Positions 17,422 through 25,116 of a DNA stretch of 37,967 bases are shown piece after piece. Source of the DNA: Deltaproteobacteria bacterium RIFOXYA12_FULL_61_11 (GTDB lineage Bacteria > Bdellovibrionota_F > JAHFAK01 > YA12-FULL-61-11). The translations under genes and the position numbers were made by a program. Under the pieces are notes generated by a model. It made no database searches. It saw only the letters and a list, made by a program, of their open reading frames with translations, and was not told the DNA's origin. Where the stretch lies: contig MGSU01000247.1 in NCBI GenBank assembly GCA_001799195.1, forward strand, positions 1 through 37,967, in the 5' to 3' direction. How positions within the stretch are numbered: the stretch's first letter is position 1; each line of letters begins with the position of its first letter.

Positions 17422-19709
17422 GACGACACTCCCTGCAGCAGGTTCTCTTCGCTCTTGATCTCCCCGACGTAGCAACTCGTCCGGCCGGGGTCTCCGACGA
17501 TCATCATCACTGCCGGCAGACCATCGGCCTCCATCAGGCTGGTAAGCCACGCGAAGACCTCCAGATCATCGTGACTCGCGGCGGTGCATGCGCCGCGGGG
17601 ATGGGAGTGCCATTCGCCGACGTACTCGATCATTCCGTGCGTGGTCTGCTGGACGTTATCCACCGCATCTCGAAGGCCCTTGCTCCCGCGGATGTACAAT
17701 GTGGGCCATTCCTCGCTGTCAGGAGGCGACGGCAACGCATCGGCGATGTACAAAATCGACCGCTCGACGTCGAATGACCCGAGGAGCACACCACCCGTCT
17801 CGTTCGGCAGCTTCTGCTCGCGAAGAGCCGAGAGCCTGTCGAGGAGGCCTTCGTCGGTCACGACCTCCCATCCGCCCGCCTGCAGGCGGATCACCGGCCG
17901 GGTGCTTGCCGCGATCCGGCGAACGCTCCCGTCGAGTTCCGCGCGCCAGACCGCGATCAGGGGGCCCGAGTCGCGCAGCCGCTCTCGCAGCGCTCCTGCC
18001 GCGATAGCGGCGTGCAGGGCCACCATGTGCTGAGGGAGGGTGCTGGTGATGTCGCGGCAGGATTGCCCGTAGCGTCGGCGACTCTGCTTCTCTCCGAAGT
18101 GGCCCTCGAGTGCCGGCTCGTCGATCGCCGCCCGGTAGTACTGCATCTCCAGGGCATCGAGCGGAAACCGCCGGTCCTGGTCTTCGGCGATGAGCACGAG
18201 ATCCTTCCCTGACGGGGTCATGAACAGCGATGCCCGCCTGGCGTTGCTGTCGACGTCGCACGCCAGCGTCCTGGCGACGGCTACCGACGTGGACACGTCG
18301 AGAATGGTATCCGCCTCCCGCATCACTCTCGCCAAATCCTCGCTACCCTCACCGGCGCAAAGCACGTCGCGCGGCAAGGCCAAGAAGAGGTTCTCGCCGA
18401 CAATCGAGTTCGCCACGAAGGCCAAGCCCTCGGCCTTGTTGCAGCCGATGAAATGTCCGTCGAGCGCGTGGCGAGCCGCGTTGTGCGGCATGAGCTGGTC
18501 GTGGTCGACTAATGTCCACTGGCCAAAACCGCTTCGGGCCAGGTGAAGGATGGCCTGCGAACCGAGCGCCCCCGCGCCGACTGCGGCAACGCGGAGTTTG
18601 GCGGGAGCATCGTCACCGTTCAGAAAGGCGGCCATCGAGCGGGTCAGATCGGAGGAGACGTTGAGAACGTCGACGGCGACGTCGTCTCCTCGCTTCTCTG
18701 CGTCCGGTTGGAGCAGCCCGGCAACTTCACCTTCGAAAACGTCCCACAGCCCGATTCGTTGCCCGAGATAGCGAATCCGAAGGTCTGCGGAAGCGCCGTG
18801 GTTCGCTGTGGCGTCGCCGAGGTAGAACGCCCAGGTCTCGACGCGCTCCGGCTCGCCTTCGTCCTCCCGCCGCATGGGGACCACGATGACCAGCAGCAGC
18901 CGTGCACCGAGGATCGCGGGGGTGGTCGCGTGCCATTCCTTGATGCGCTCTCGAACCTCCTCGAGCAGGTCGAGCCCGGTGCCGGCCAGGATCGAAGCCA
19001 GGTCGGCAAGAGAGCGAGGACGGCGATGGATTACGCCGTGCGTGTGTGGGGGCGTCCGATGGACGCTTGCCAGCATGTCGAGAGCCGCTCCGTCCGACGG
19101 CGGCTCGGTCTTCGCGATCAGGAACAGGCGCTGCCTTGCGTCCCTGCAGGTCACGAAGAGGCGCTGGGGCGCGTCGGTCGCGTCCCAGGCGGATCGCGGA
19201 AGAACGATGTGGCCCGCGTGCTCCCCAAGGAGCGGCTCCAAAGGCTGATCACCTTGGTGCAGCTCCCCCCGCGCGTTGAGCGCCAGCCACTCCCGGACGC
19301 GATGCACGAACCGCGGAGCGGTCCAGGTGCGCTTGATGTCCTCGTAGCGCTCATCGTAGAGGCAGAGGCTGCGGGGGTACTCCTCAATGTGAAGATTGAG
19401 ATGAGGGACGCGGGGGAAGTCGCGGCGCAGCGCGTAGACGATGGGGAAGGTGGCATCCTGCGCGTCGAAGCGCGCGGCGATTCGCTCCGATGCTCGGATC
19501 GGGTGGAGGGGCACCTGTGACACCTCGACATCAACGTCGAAGACCACCCATTCCGCATCGGCGTCCTTCCGGCACACTACGAAGGAGGCGAAGTCGATGC
19601 GACCCGCCCGAAGCTTCAGCGCCAGGTCCCGGCTCTTCTGGACGCAAAGTTCCTCGGGTTCTATAGGCTCGCCGCCCACATCGAAGAAGGGAGAGCTCAT
19701 CGGTGTCAT
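17418..19709 (-). CDS. E2-like + E1/ThiF adenylation + JAB/JAMM peptidase triple-domain protein
   Basis: 763 aa. E2-like HLNLHIEEYPRSLCLYDERYEDIKRTWTAPRFVHRVREWLALNARGELHQGDQPLEP; E1 nucleotide-binding VAAVGAGALGSQAILHLARSGFGQWTLVDHDQLMPHNAARH; putative E1 Cys RYGQSCRDITSTLPQ; JAMM EWHSHPRGACTAASHDD with upstream NETGGVLLGSF. Confidence 0.9.
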   Translation of the reverse strand: MTPMSSPFFDVGGEPIEPEELCVQKSRDLALKLRAGRIDFASFVVCRKDADAEWVVFDVDVEVSQVPLHPIRASERIAARFDAQDATFPIVYALRRDFPRVPHLNLHIEEYPRSLCLYDERYEDIKRTWTAPRFVHRVREWLALNARGELHQGDQPLEPLLGEHAGHIVLPRSAWDATDAPQRLFVTCRDARQRLFLIAKTEPPSDGAALDMLASVHRTPPHTHGVIHRRPRSLADLASILAGTGLDLLEEVRERIKEWHATTPAILGARLLLVIVVPMRREDEGEPERVETWAFYLGDATANHGASADLRIRYLGQRIGLWDVFEGEVAGLLQPDAEKRGDDVAVDVLNVSSDLTRSMAAFLNGDDAPAKLRVAAVGAGALGSQAILHLARSGFGQWTLVDHDQLMPHNAARHALDGHFIGCNKAEGLAFVANSIVGENLFLALPRDVLCAGEGSEDLARVMREADTILDVSTSVAVARTLACDVDSNARRASLFMTPSGKDLVLIAEDQDRRFPLDALEMQYYRAAIDEPALEGHFGEKQSRRRYGQSCRDITSTLPQHMVALHAAIAAGALRERLRDSGPLIAVWRAELDGSVRRIAASTRPVIRLQAGGWEVVTDEGLLDRLSALREQKLPNETGGVLLGSFDVERSILYIADALPSPPDSEEWPTLYIRGSKGLRDAVDNVQQTTHGMIEYVGEWHSHPRGACTAASHDDLEVFAWLTSLMEADGLPAVMMIVGDPGRTSCYVGEIKSEENLLQGVSS

Positions 19710-20836
19710 CCTGCCCGCGGAGCGCTTCGGGACGTAGCGATGATCGCTGCCGTCCGGGTGGTCTTCTTCGGGGTCGCCTTGTCCTTTCCGATCTCGATCA
19801 CCAGCGGCTCGGGCGCCGTGGTGTTCGGGTGCTCCATGGTGACCAGGAACTGGCCGTTGAGGTCGCCCGTGACGCCCTTGTGGTAGTTGGCGGCCTGCCG
19901 ATGGGGCGGCTGCGGGTCCTCGTCCTCATCGCTGCCCGCGGCAGGGATCGGCTTGCTCGTAGAGACGCATATCGCCCCGCTCGCGCCCTGCTCTTCGAAC
20001 AGCCAGGCGACCTGGTCAACTGCCTCGGTCTTGTCCTTGCCTTTTTCTGGGCCGATCGACTTGTAGCTGCAGTGGTGGGGCAGCTTTACGATGTCCCATT
20101 CCAGGCGCTTGTCGTTCTTCTTCGCCTTGGTGATGTCGACGATGTCGGCGAGAACCTCATGAGTCGAGTCGGCGAAAAGGAGCGCCCGGGTGTGCACGCC
20201 TTCGATTTCAAATGTCACTTGAAACACGAGCGAGTCCCCGTTCCGGTCCTCGAGCGTGTTCTCGTCCTGGCGGACGGCGAAAGGGGAGTGGACGAAAAAC
20301 TCGACCTTCTCCACGGCGAGGCTGAACTCGGGGGCGATCTTCCCGGCGTCGGTGATCAGGGCGAGCCGGTCCTCGAGCTTCAGGCCGTTCTCCTCGCACC
20401 ACTTCCGAAGACGCTCGGGGCGGGAGAAGACCCGGATGCCCTTTCCTTCCTTGAAGCGATGTCGCGCCTCTCGCTGGAGGATACGCGCCTCGTCCTCGTC
20501 GGGTGCCTTCTCCGTGATGAGCGCTGCGGGCACCCACATCACATTCATCTTGATGCGGTCGTCGCCCTGGTACTTCTGCGCGTGCCTGAGGTGGAAGAAC
20601 TCGGTCGAGCCACAGAAGTGGTCCTTGTCCAGGTGGGTGAACGCGACCACGTCGTAGTAGTCGCGCTTGCGCTCCTTGAGGTCGGCCCGGAGCAACTCGG
20701 GCAGGTCACACCGAAGATCGTCATCGTCGTCCGGGTCCCGGGTAGCGGCGAAGTCGACCAGAATCGTCCTGCCGCATTCCAGGTCGATCCGACAGCAGTC
20801 GGCGTTCCCGAGGGGGAAGAAAGTCATCTTGTGCAT
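19706..20836 (-). CDS. MBL-fold protein coupled to the E2-E1-JAB gene
   Basis: 376 aa; VVAFTHLDKDHFCGS, LLFADSTHE, VKLPHHCSYKSI; SD AAAGGAG before the ATG at 20836 and an in-frame TGA further upstream; ATGA overlap with the downstream E2-E1-JAB gene. Confidence 0.85.
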   Translation of the reverse strand: MHKMTFFPLGNADCCRIDLECGRTILVDFAATRDPDDDDDLRCDLPELLRADLKERKRDYYDVVAFTHLDKDHFCGSTEFFHLRHAQKYQGDDRIKMNVMWVPAALITEKAPDEDEARILQREARHRFKEGKGIRVFSRPERLRKWCEENGLKLEDRLALITDAGKIAPEFSLAVEKVEFFVHSPFAVRQDENTLEDRNGDSLVFQVTFEIEGVHTRALLFADSTHEVLADIVDITKAKKNDKRLEWDIVKLPHHCSYKSIGPEKGKDKTEAVDQVAWLFEEQGASGAICVSTSKPIPAAGSDEDEDPQPPHRQAANYHKGVTGDLNGQFLVTMEHPNTTAPEPLVIEIGKDKATPKKTTRTAAIIATSRSAPRAG

Positions 20837-20949
20837 GGAGCGTCTCCTTTGGCGCTTGCTTCACCGCCAGGTGCTCCTTGCAGAAGCGGTCCTTGCGGGT
20901 CGATGGCGATTCCGGCGTGAACCGGGGCTGTCTGTTGTTCGGTCGTCAT
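20824..20949 (-). CDS. possible 41-aa sORF: MTTEQQTAPVHAGIAIDPQGPLLQGAPGGEASAKGDAPCTR
   Basis: Hand-translated. ATG at 20949..20947 overlaps the upstream stop by ATGA; stop at 20826..20824 lies inside the MBL start region. Below the size cutoff of the supplied ORF track. No homology evidence. Confidence 0.35.
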   Translation of the reverse strand: MTTEQQTAPVHAGIAIDPQGPLLQGAPGGEASAKGDAPCTR

Positions 20950-21311
20950 GCCGTCCAAACCTCAGCACTTACGTCGAGCTCGCGTAGCCGACGGGTGGCT
21001 GATGCTTTCGAGCCCTCAGGCACGACGACGACGAACACCTGGTCATGCTCGGCCGCGTACGCTGCGAACAACGTCCACTGGTCAGCTGTGTGTTCGTTGT
21101 TGATGGAGTCCGCTGTCTCGACTTCCACGATGATGCCGTCTGCCGTGGCGTCAGGGACGTGGCCGCTGTCCGACCTCTTCCAAATGATCTTGGTTGGCGG
21201 GTCGTAGCCCTTCACGTCGGCCGCCACATTGCAGTACCCCTCGTTCTCGAGGTGGACTGCGACTGCCTTCACCATCTGATCATGGTCAGATTGCGATCTG
21301 CGCTTCGCCAT
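20946..21311 (-). CDS. small PD-(D/E)xK-like nuclease-fold protein
   Basis: 121 aa; GHVPDATADGIIVEVETADSINNEHTADQWTLFAAYAAEHDQVFVVVVPEGSKA resembles a minimal PD...ExE core followed by a beta-alpha-beta. Confidence 0.5.
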   Translation of the reverse strand: MAKRRSQSDHDQMVKAVAVHLENEGYCNVAADVKGYDPPTKIIWKRSDSGHVPDATADGIIVEVETADSINNEHTADQWTLFAAYAAEHDQVFVVVVPEGSKASATRRLRELDVSAEVWTA

Positions 21312-21314
21312 GGT

Positions 21315-21980
21315 TCAGCTCCTCTCCGGCAGCTCGGAGACGAGCGCGCCCCTCAATAGGGTGTTGGCCACTTCGCGCCCCAGCATGCGACGCCGTTCGG
21401 CAGCTTCGATGGCGGCGACGTAGTGGTCCTCGGCGGCTCGCACCAACTCTGCGATTTGCTGTTGCACCTCCAAAGGCGGCACGGGCACCTCAAGCCGTCC
21501 GACGCTCTTGGGGCTGAGCGCGAGGCCAAGAGTGGATGACCGGCTTCGACCCAGCAACGCGGCCTGGCCTCGCGGGCTTTGAAGGAAGGCGAAGAGCACG
21601 GGCGCCAGGAGGTCGGGCCCGGTACGGATACCGATCAGGTTTGAACTGAGTACGGCACCGTGCGCCTCCTCGGCAATGCACGCGACCTTTAGCTGACTAC
21701 CTCTGCACGTGATGACCACGTCACCGGCGTGAACCTGATAGCGGTCGGCAGAGTAGCCCTTGGGCACCGGGCGAGCCTCAAGCCTCTCGATGGGCGGCAC
21801 ACGTCCCTCACTCAGGTCCCGCACGTTGATCAAGGGCACGGAGTGGTGCTCGTCAGCGGCGGCGGCACGTCGAGAGGATGCCAGACCGACGAAGATAACC
21901 TTCGCAACGTCGGCCAGGCGACGACTGGGGCAAGCGGCGGTGCTGGTGGAAGAGCGCCTCATGTCCACCAGTTTAGTCAT
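21315..21980 (-). CDS. half-size type I specificity-subunit-like protein (one target-recognition domain)
   Basis: 221 aa; VPLINVRDLSEGRV, YQVHAGDVVITCRGSQ, LSPKSVGRLEVPVPPLEVQQQIAELVRAAEDHYVAAIEAAERRR. Confidence 0.75.
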   Translation of the reverse strand: MTKLVDMRRSSTSTAACPSRRLADVAKVIFVGLASSRRAAAADEHHSVPLINVRDLSEGRVPPIERLEARPVPKGYSADRYQVHAGDVVITCRGSQLKVACIAEEAHGAVLSSNLIGIRTGPDLLAPVLFAFLQSPRGQAALLGRSRSSTLGLALSPKSVGRLEVPVPPLEVQQQIAELVRAAEDHYVAAIEAAERRRMLGREVANTLLRGALVSELPERS

Positions 21981-21984
21981 TGCG

Positions 21985-22048
21985 TGCTGTATGTCAAGTC
22001 CAAAAATGCTGTACGGGAATACAACGATATATTTCAGATATCATAGCA
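21985..22048 (-). promoter_or_regulatory. AT-rich upstream region of the cargo operon with dyad, direct repeats and promoter-like elements
   Basis: Perfect IR GATAT-N7-ATATC (22026-22042); direct repeats TGCTGTA at 21985-21991 and 22007-22013 (22-bp spacing); minus-strand extended -10-like TGCTATGAT (22048..22040). Confidence 0.4.
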
Positions 22049-22170
22049 GTCCTCCAACACCCCCTCCTGATGTCTGTGGTCAGCAGGGTGTGGTTGAGGA
22101 GTTGGGTGATCCTCGCGCGGAGGGGTAGACCCACAGCTCTGGCCGAGGTGGCTTCTCGTCGGGTCTCCGC

Positions 22171-22497
22171 TCATTGCCGCTCCAAAGTCGTGATGACGTG
22201 GGCGCTCCCGCGTTCGATGGAGTTCAGGACCATGTTGAGGCCCACCACGGAGCGGCCGAGCCGTCCCAGACCTGTCACCACCACCACGTCGATCTCGCCC
22301 GAGGAGATTGCCCCGAGAAGCGAGGCCAGGCCGGGCCCAGGTCCGCCGCTACCGGACACGTTCACGTCTCGATATTCATGCACGATCACGCCGTCTCCAC
22401 GTTCGGCCACCGCAGCTCTCGCCGAGGTGATCTGCCGTTCCGCAGCAGCTGGACCGCCAGCCGCCGTGCGCGCGTACACGGCGTACCGGATCTTCAT
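22171..22497 (-). pseudogene. serine recombinase (resolvase N-terminal domain) fragment, catalytic Ser apparently absent
   Basis: MKIRYAVYARTAAGGPAAAERQITSARAAVAERGDGVIVHEYRDVNVSGSG...GEIDVVVVTGLGRLGRSVVGLNMVLNSIERGSAHVITT; ends after about 108 aa. The usual YxRxS reads YARTA, and DRLSR reads GRLGR. Confidence 0.6.
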
Positions 22498-22977
22498 CGT
22501 CTCCCTGTAGTCGCGGCTCAAAGTTGTTCCCTCCTCTCCTGGCGCCCGAGGTTCGGAGGCCAGGTCGACCGCGCGAGCTCCGCGGCTCCGAGAGCCATGA
22601 AGGGGTTTTCTGTTGGGGAAGGCAACTCTGAAAGGCACTCCCGTTCTCGGATTGGTCGTCTGCGTGCTGCCCCGATCTGGAACGTCCTCAACGAGTGGGA
22701 CGCTGGCGGGCTATGCGGTCGGCGTTGACGACACGTAGTCCGCGATCACGCCGGCGGCACCCCCTGTCAACCAAGCCTTCCGGCCCTTGCCCGTCGAGGC
22801 CCTCGCTGTCAACCAAGGCCCCGTGCTCTCTCCCCGCTCTCGGCTTCGGAGAGCACGATCGGCCCCGAGACGGCGTGCCGGAGGTCGTCTCCGTGATCTC
22901 CGCGAGCGCGGTGCCGAGAGCAAGCGACGAGGGGCGGGAGGCGGAAAGGCCCGCGAGAACTGGCCCTTCTACGACGA

Positions 22978-23003
22978 AGCCCCGGCGGTTGCCCGCCGGG
23001 GCT
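22978..23003. terminator. perfect 11-bp stem hairpin AGCCCCGGCGG-TTGC-CCGCCGGGGCT
   Basis: Read directly; lies downstream of tRNA-Asn on the minus strand. Confidence 0.5.
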
Positions 23004-23018
23004 CCTGTAAACCATGAA

Positions 23019-23038
23019 GCCCACCCGAGTTGGTGGGC
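23019..23038. terminator. hairpin GCCCACC-N6-GGTGGGC downstream of tRNA-Asn
   Basis: Perfect 7-bp inverted repeat. Confidence 0.35.
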
Positions 23039-23047
23039 GACTTTGAA

Positions 23048-23123
<76 letters not shown>

Positions 23124-23276
23124 TCATGGCCGGCTTTCGCCGACGAGGCGACGTATAGCCGAAGGGGTGGGTGGTGTCAAGCGCAAACAAGGGCATGGAC
23201 TGGATCATCCGTCTTCACGGGGGGAATAGATGGGAGTAGTGAAGGTAGGGAACACGGCATCAAACGGGGGCACTGA

Positions 23277-24962
23277 TTAATACAGGGAAATACCAGTTGG
23301 TTGGAGCATCTGGAGGAGGTAGGAGAGGGTCATCTTGACCTTCTGTTGGACTTCTTCGGCAGAGACCTTGGATCCGGGCAGGGGTTTTCCCTCGACGTTG
23401 GTGGTTTCGCCGTAGCGATCGTAGGTGATGACCAGAGAACCGGTGCCGGCCTGGATGATCTCCACGGGTTTCCCGTAGGTGTTGTACTTGAAGGTCATGC
23501 GCAGGTCTTTGCCCTTGGTCATGTCGGTAATCTTGCCACGGCGATTGTAGACGATGTCGAGGATCTCGCCGGTGCTCTCTTTGACCTGGATGAGATTGCC
23601 GGTGCTGTCGTAGCGGAAATCGATGGTGGTGCCGTCGTTGTACCGCATCGTATTGATCTGGTTGAACTTTTGTTCGTAGTTGTAATAAATGACGCGGCCG
23701 CTGGAGTATTCGCGTTTGGTCAGGTTGTCGTTGTCGTCATAGGTGAAGAATTCGCCCTGGCCGCGTTCGTCGGTCCTGGACAGGGGTTTGCCACAGCAGG
23801 CAGAAACCACGACAACTTCCTTCGATCCGCTGGGTTCGGTGGTGATCGACTTGTACTCGTCGTGGAAGTACTCGTAGGTCGTCACCTTGCCGTCCGAGGT
23901 GATGGCCTTGGTGATGTGGTGGAACTTGTTGGAGGGATCGACCTGGTACTGATACGTGGTCTTCTGGTTGGGGACCACGTGCTCCACGACGCGGTATTCA
24001 TTGTTGTACCGGAGGGTGGTTTCGCTCTTGTCCGGGAAGATCACCCGGAGCATGGTGTTCTTCTTCGAATAGAAGTATTGGGTCTTGCCTTTTGGGGTAG
24101 TCGCGGATTCGAGCCTCCCTTTGGGATCATAGGTATAGCGGTAGGTCTGGTTGAACGGATCGACGATACTGGCGATCTTGCCGTACTTGTTCCACTGGAA
24201 ACGGACCTTGCGACCGCACGGATCGGTGAGGGACTCGAGCGATCCCTTGATATAGGAATAGGACAGGGTGTTGTCGCTGCGATCGGTGATCTTAGTCACC
24301 TGACCCGTTTTGTTGTAGTACTCGGTCCGCCCGCTGAGCATGGTCCGGACATAGGTGCCGTCATTACCCTTGCGAATCCAGGATTTGCCGCGGGTCGTGG
24401 AAATATAGGTCCCGGGCTGGGGTTTCCCTCCGGCAAGCAGGTATTTGTTCTTCAAGGATGCATAGAACTCCTTATCGCTCTCGAGGCGCTGGCGGAGGGC
24501 TTCATACTCGTGACTGGGTTTGAGTTTGTTGAATACCCTTTTGTCTTCCGCCTTGCGGGCATCGAGGAGCAGTTCTATGACCTTGGCCTTGTGGATATCG
24601 TGATACGCATCGAACTCGTAGGTGCTGATGAACCCGTCTCCCTCGTTGAGGACCAGGGTCTTCCCGTTCTCGTAGATGCGCAGGTTGTGGTTAAAGGTCC
24701 AACCGATGCCGAAGGGGCCGTCGAACTGGTTCATGCTGTTATAGGAGCGTTGGATCTGGAGGTCGAAACCGTAACAGGGGAGAGCCAAGTCCTCTTGCGG
24801 CAGGTAGAAGTTGAGGTTGCGAACGTTGATCGGGTCAGGGGGATAATCGACGCGGAAGCGCTCCAGGGGGACACTTGCGCCGAGATAGCGTTCGGCGGGT
24901 GCATCGAACAAGGCCAAAACGGCAATCGGGAGGAGGAGGACGAGGACGGACAACAGCTTCAT
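23277..24962 (-). CDS. secreted RHS/YD-repeat protein
   Basis: Signal-peptide-like MKLLSVLVLLLPIAVLALFDAPA; repeated YD motifs (YNKTGQVTKITDRSDNTLSYSY, YTYDPKGRLESATTPKGKTQYFY, FRYDSTGNLIQVKESTGEILDIVYNRRGKITDMT). Confidence 0.85.
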   Translation of the reverse strand: MKLLSVLVLLLPIAVLALFDAPAERYLGASVPLERFRVDYPPDPINVRNLNFYLPQEDLALPCYGFDLQIQRSYNSMNQFDGPFGIGWTFNHNLRIYENGKTLVLNEGDGFISTYEFDAYHDIHKAKVIELLLDARKAEDKRVFNKLKPSHEYEALRQRLESDKEFYASLKNKYLLAGGKPQPGTYISTTRGKSWIRKGNDGTYVRTMLSGRTEYYNKTGQVTKITDRSDNTLSYSYIKGSLESLTDPCGRKVRFQWNKYGKIASIVDPFNQTYRYTYDPKGRLESATTPKGKTQYFYSKKNTMLRVIFPDKSETTLRYNNEYRVVEHVVPNQKTTYQYQVDPSNKFHHITKAITSDGKVTTYEYFHDEYKSITTEPSGSKEVVVVSACCGKPLSRTDERGQGEFFTYDDNDNLTKREYSSGRVIYYNYEQKFNQINTMRYNDGTTIDFRYDSTGNLIQVKESTGEILDIVYNRRGKITDMTKGKDLRMTFKYNTYGKPVEIIQAGTGSLVITYDRYGETTNVEGKPLPGSKVSAEEVQQKVKMTLSYLLQMLQPTGISLY

Positions 24963-25116
24963 GGGCGCCTCCGGCATTGAGGATCGGTCAAGGTCCGATC
25001 ATCGGCGCGGCATTGTAGCACGGCCCGTCGAAAGCGCAACCCGGAGATGACACCCAGAAATGACTTCCGGATTTGGAGAGCCGTGGGGTTCTCCACTCTC
25101 ATCCATCGGCGCGTTC

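Noticed and set aside
18543-19520. 325-aa plus-strand ORF
   Set aside because: Antisense to the E2-E1-JAB gene; no plausible domain.
17418-19709. Interpreting the locus as standard type II CBASS
   Set aside because: No CD-NTase is visible anywhere in the window, and E2-E1 and JAB are fused rather than separate as in Cap2/Cap3.
19703-20920. 405-aa plus-strand ORF
   Set aside because: Antisense to the MBL gene with intact metal-binding motifs on the opposite strand.
23301-24980. 559-aa plus-strand ORF
   Set aside because: Antisense shadow of the RHS/YD-repeat gene; translation has no family features.
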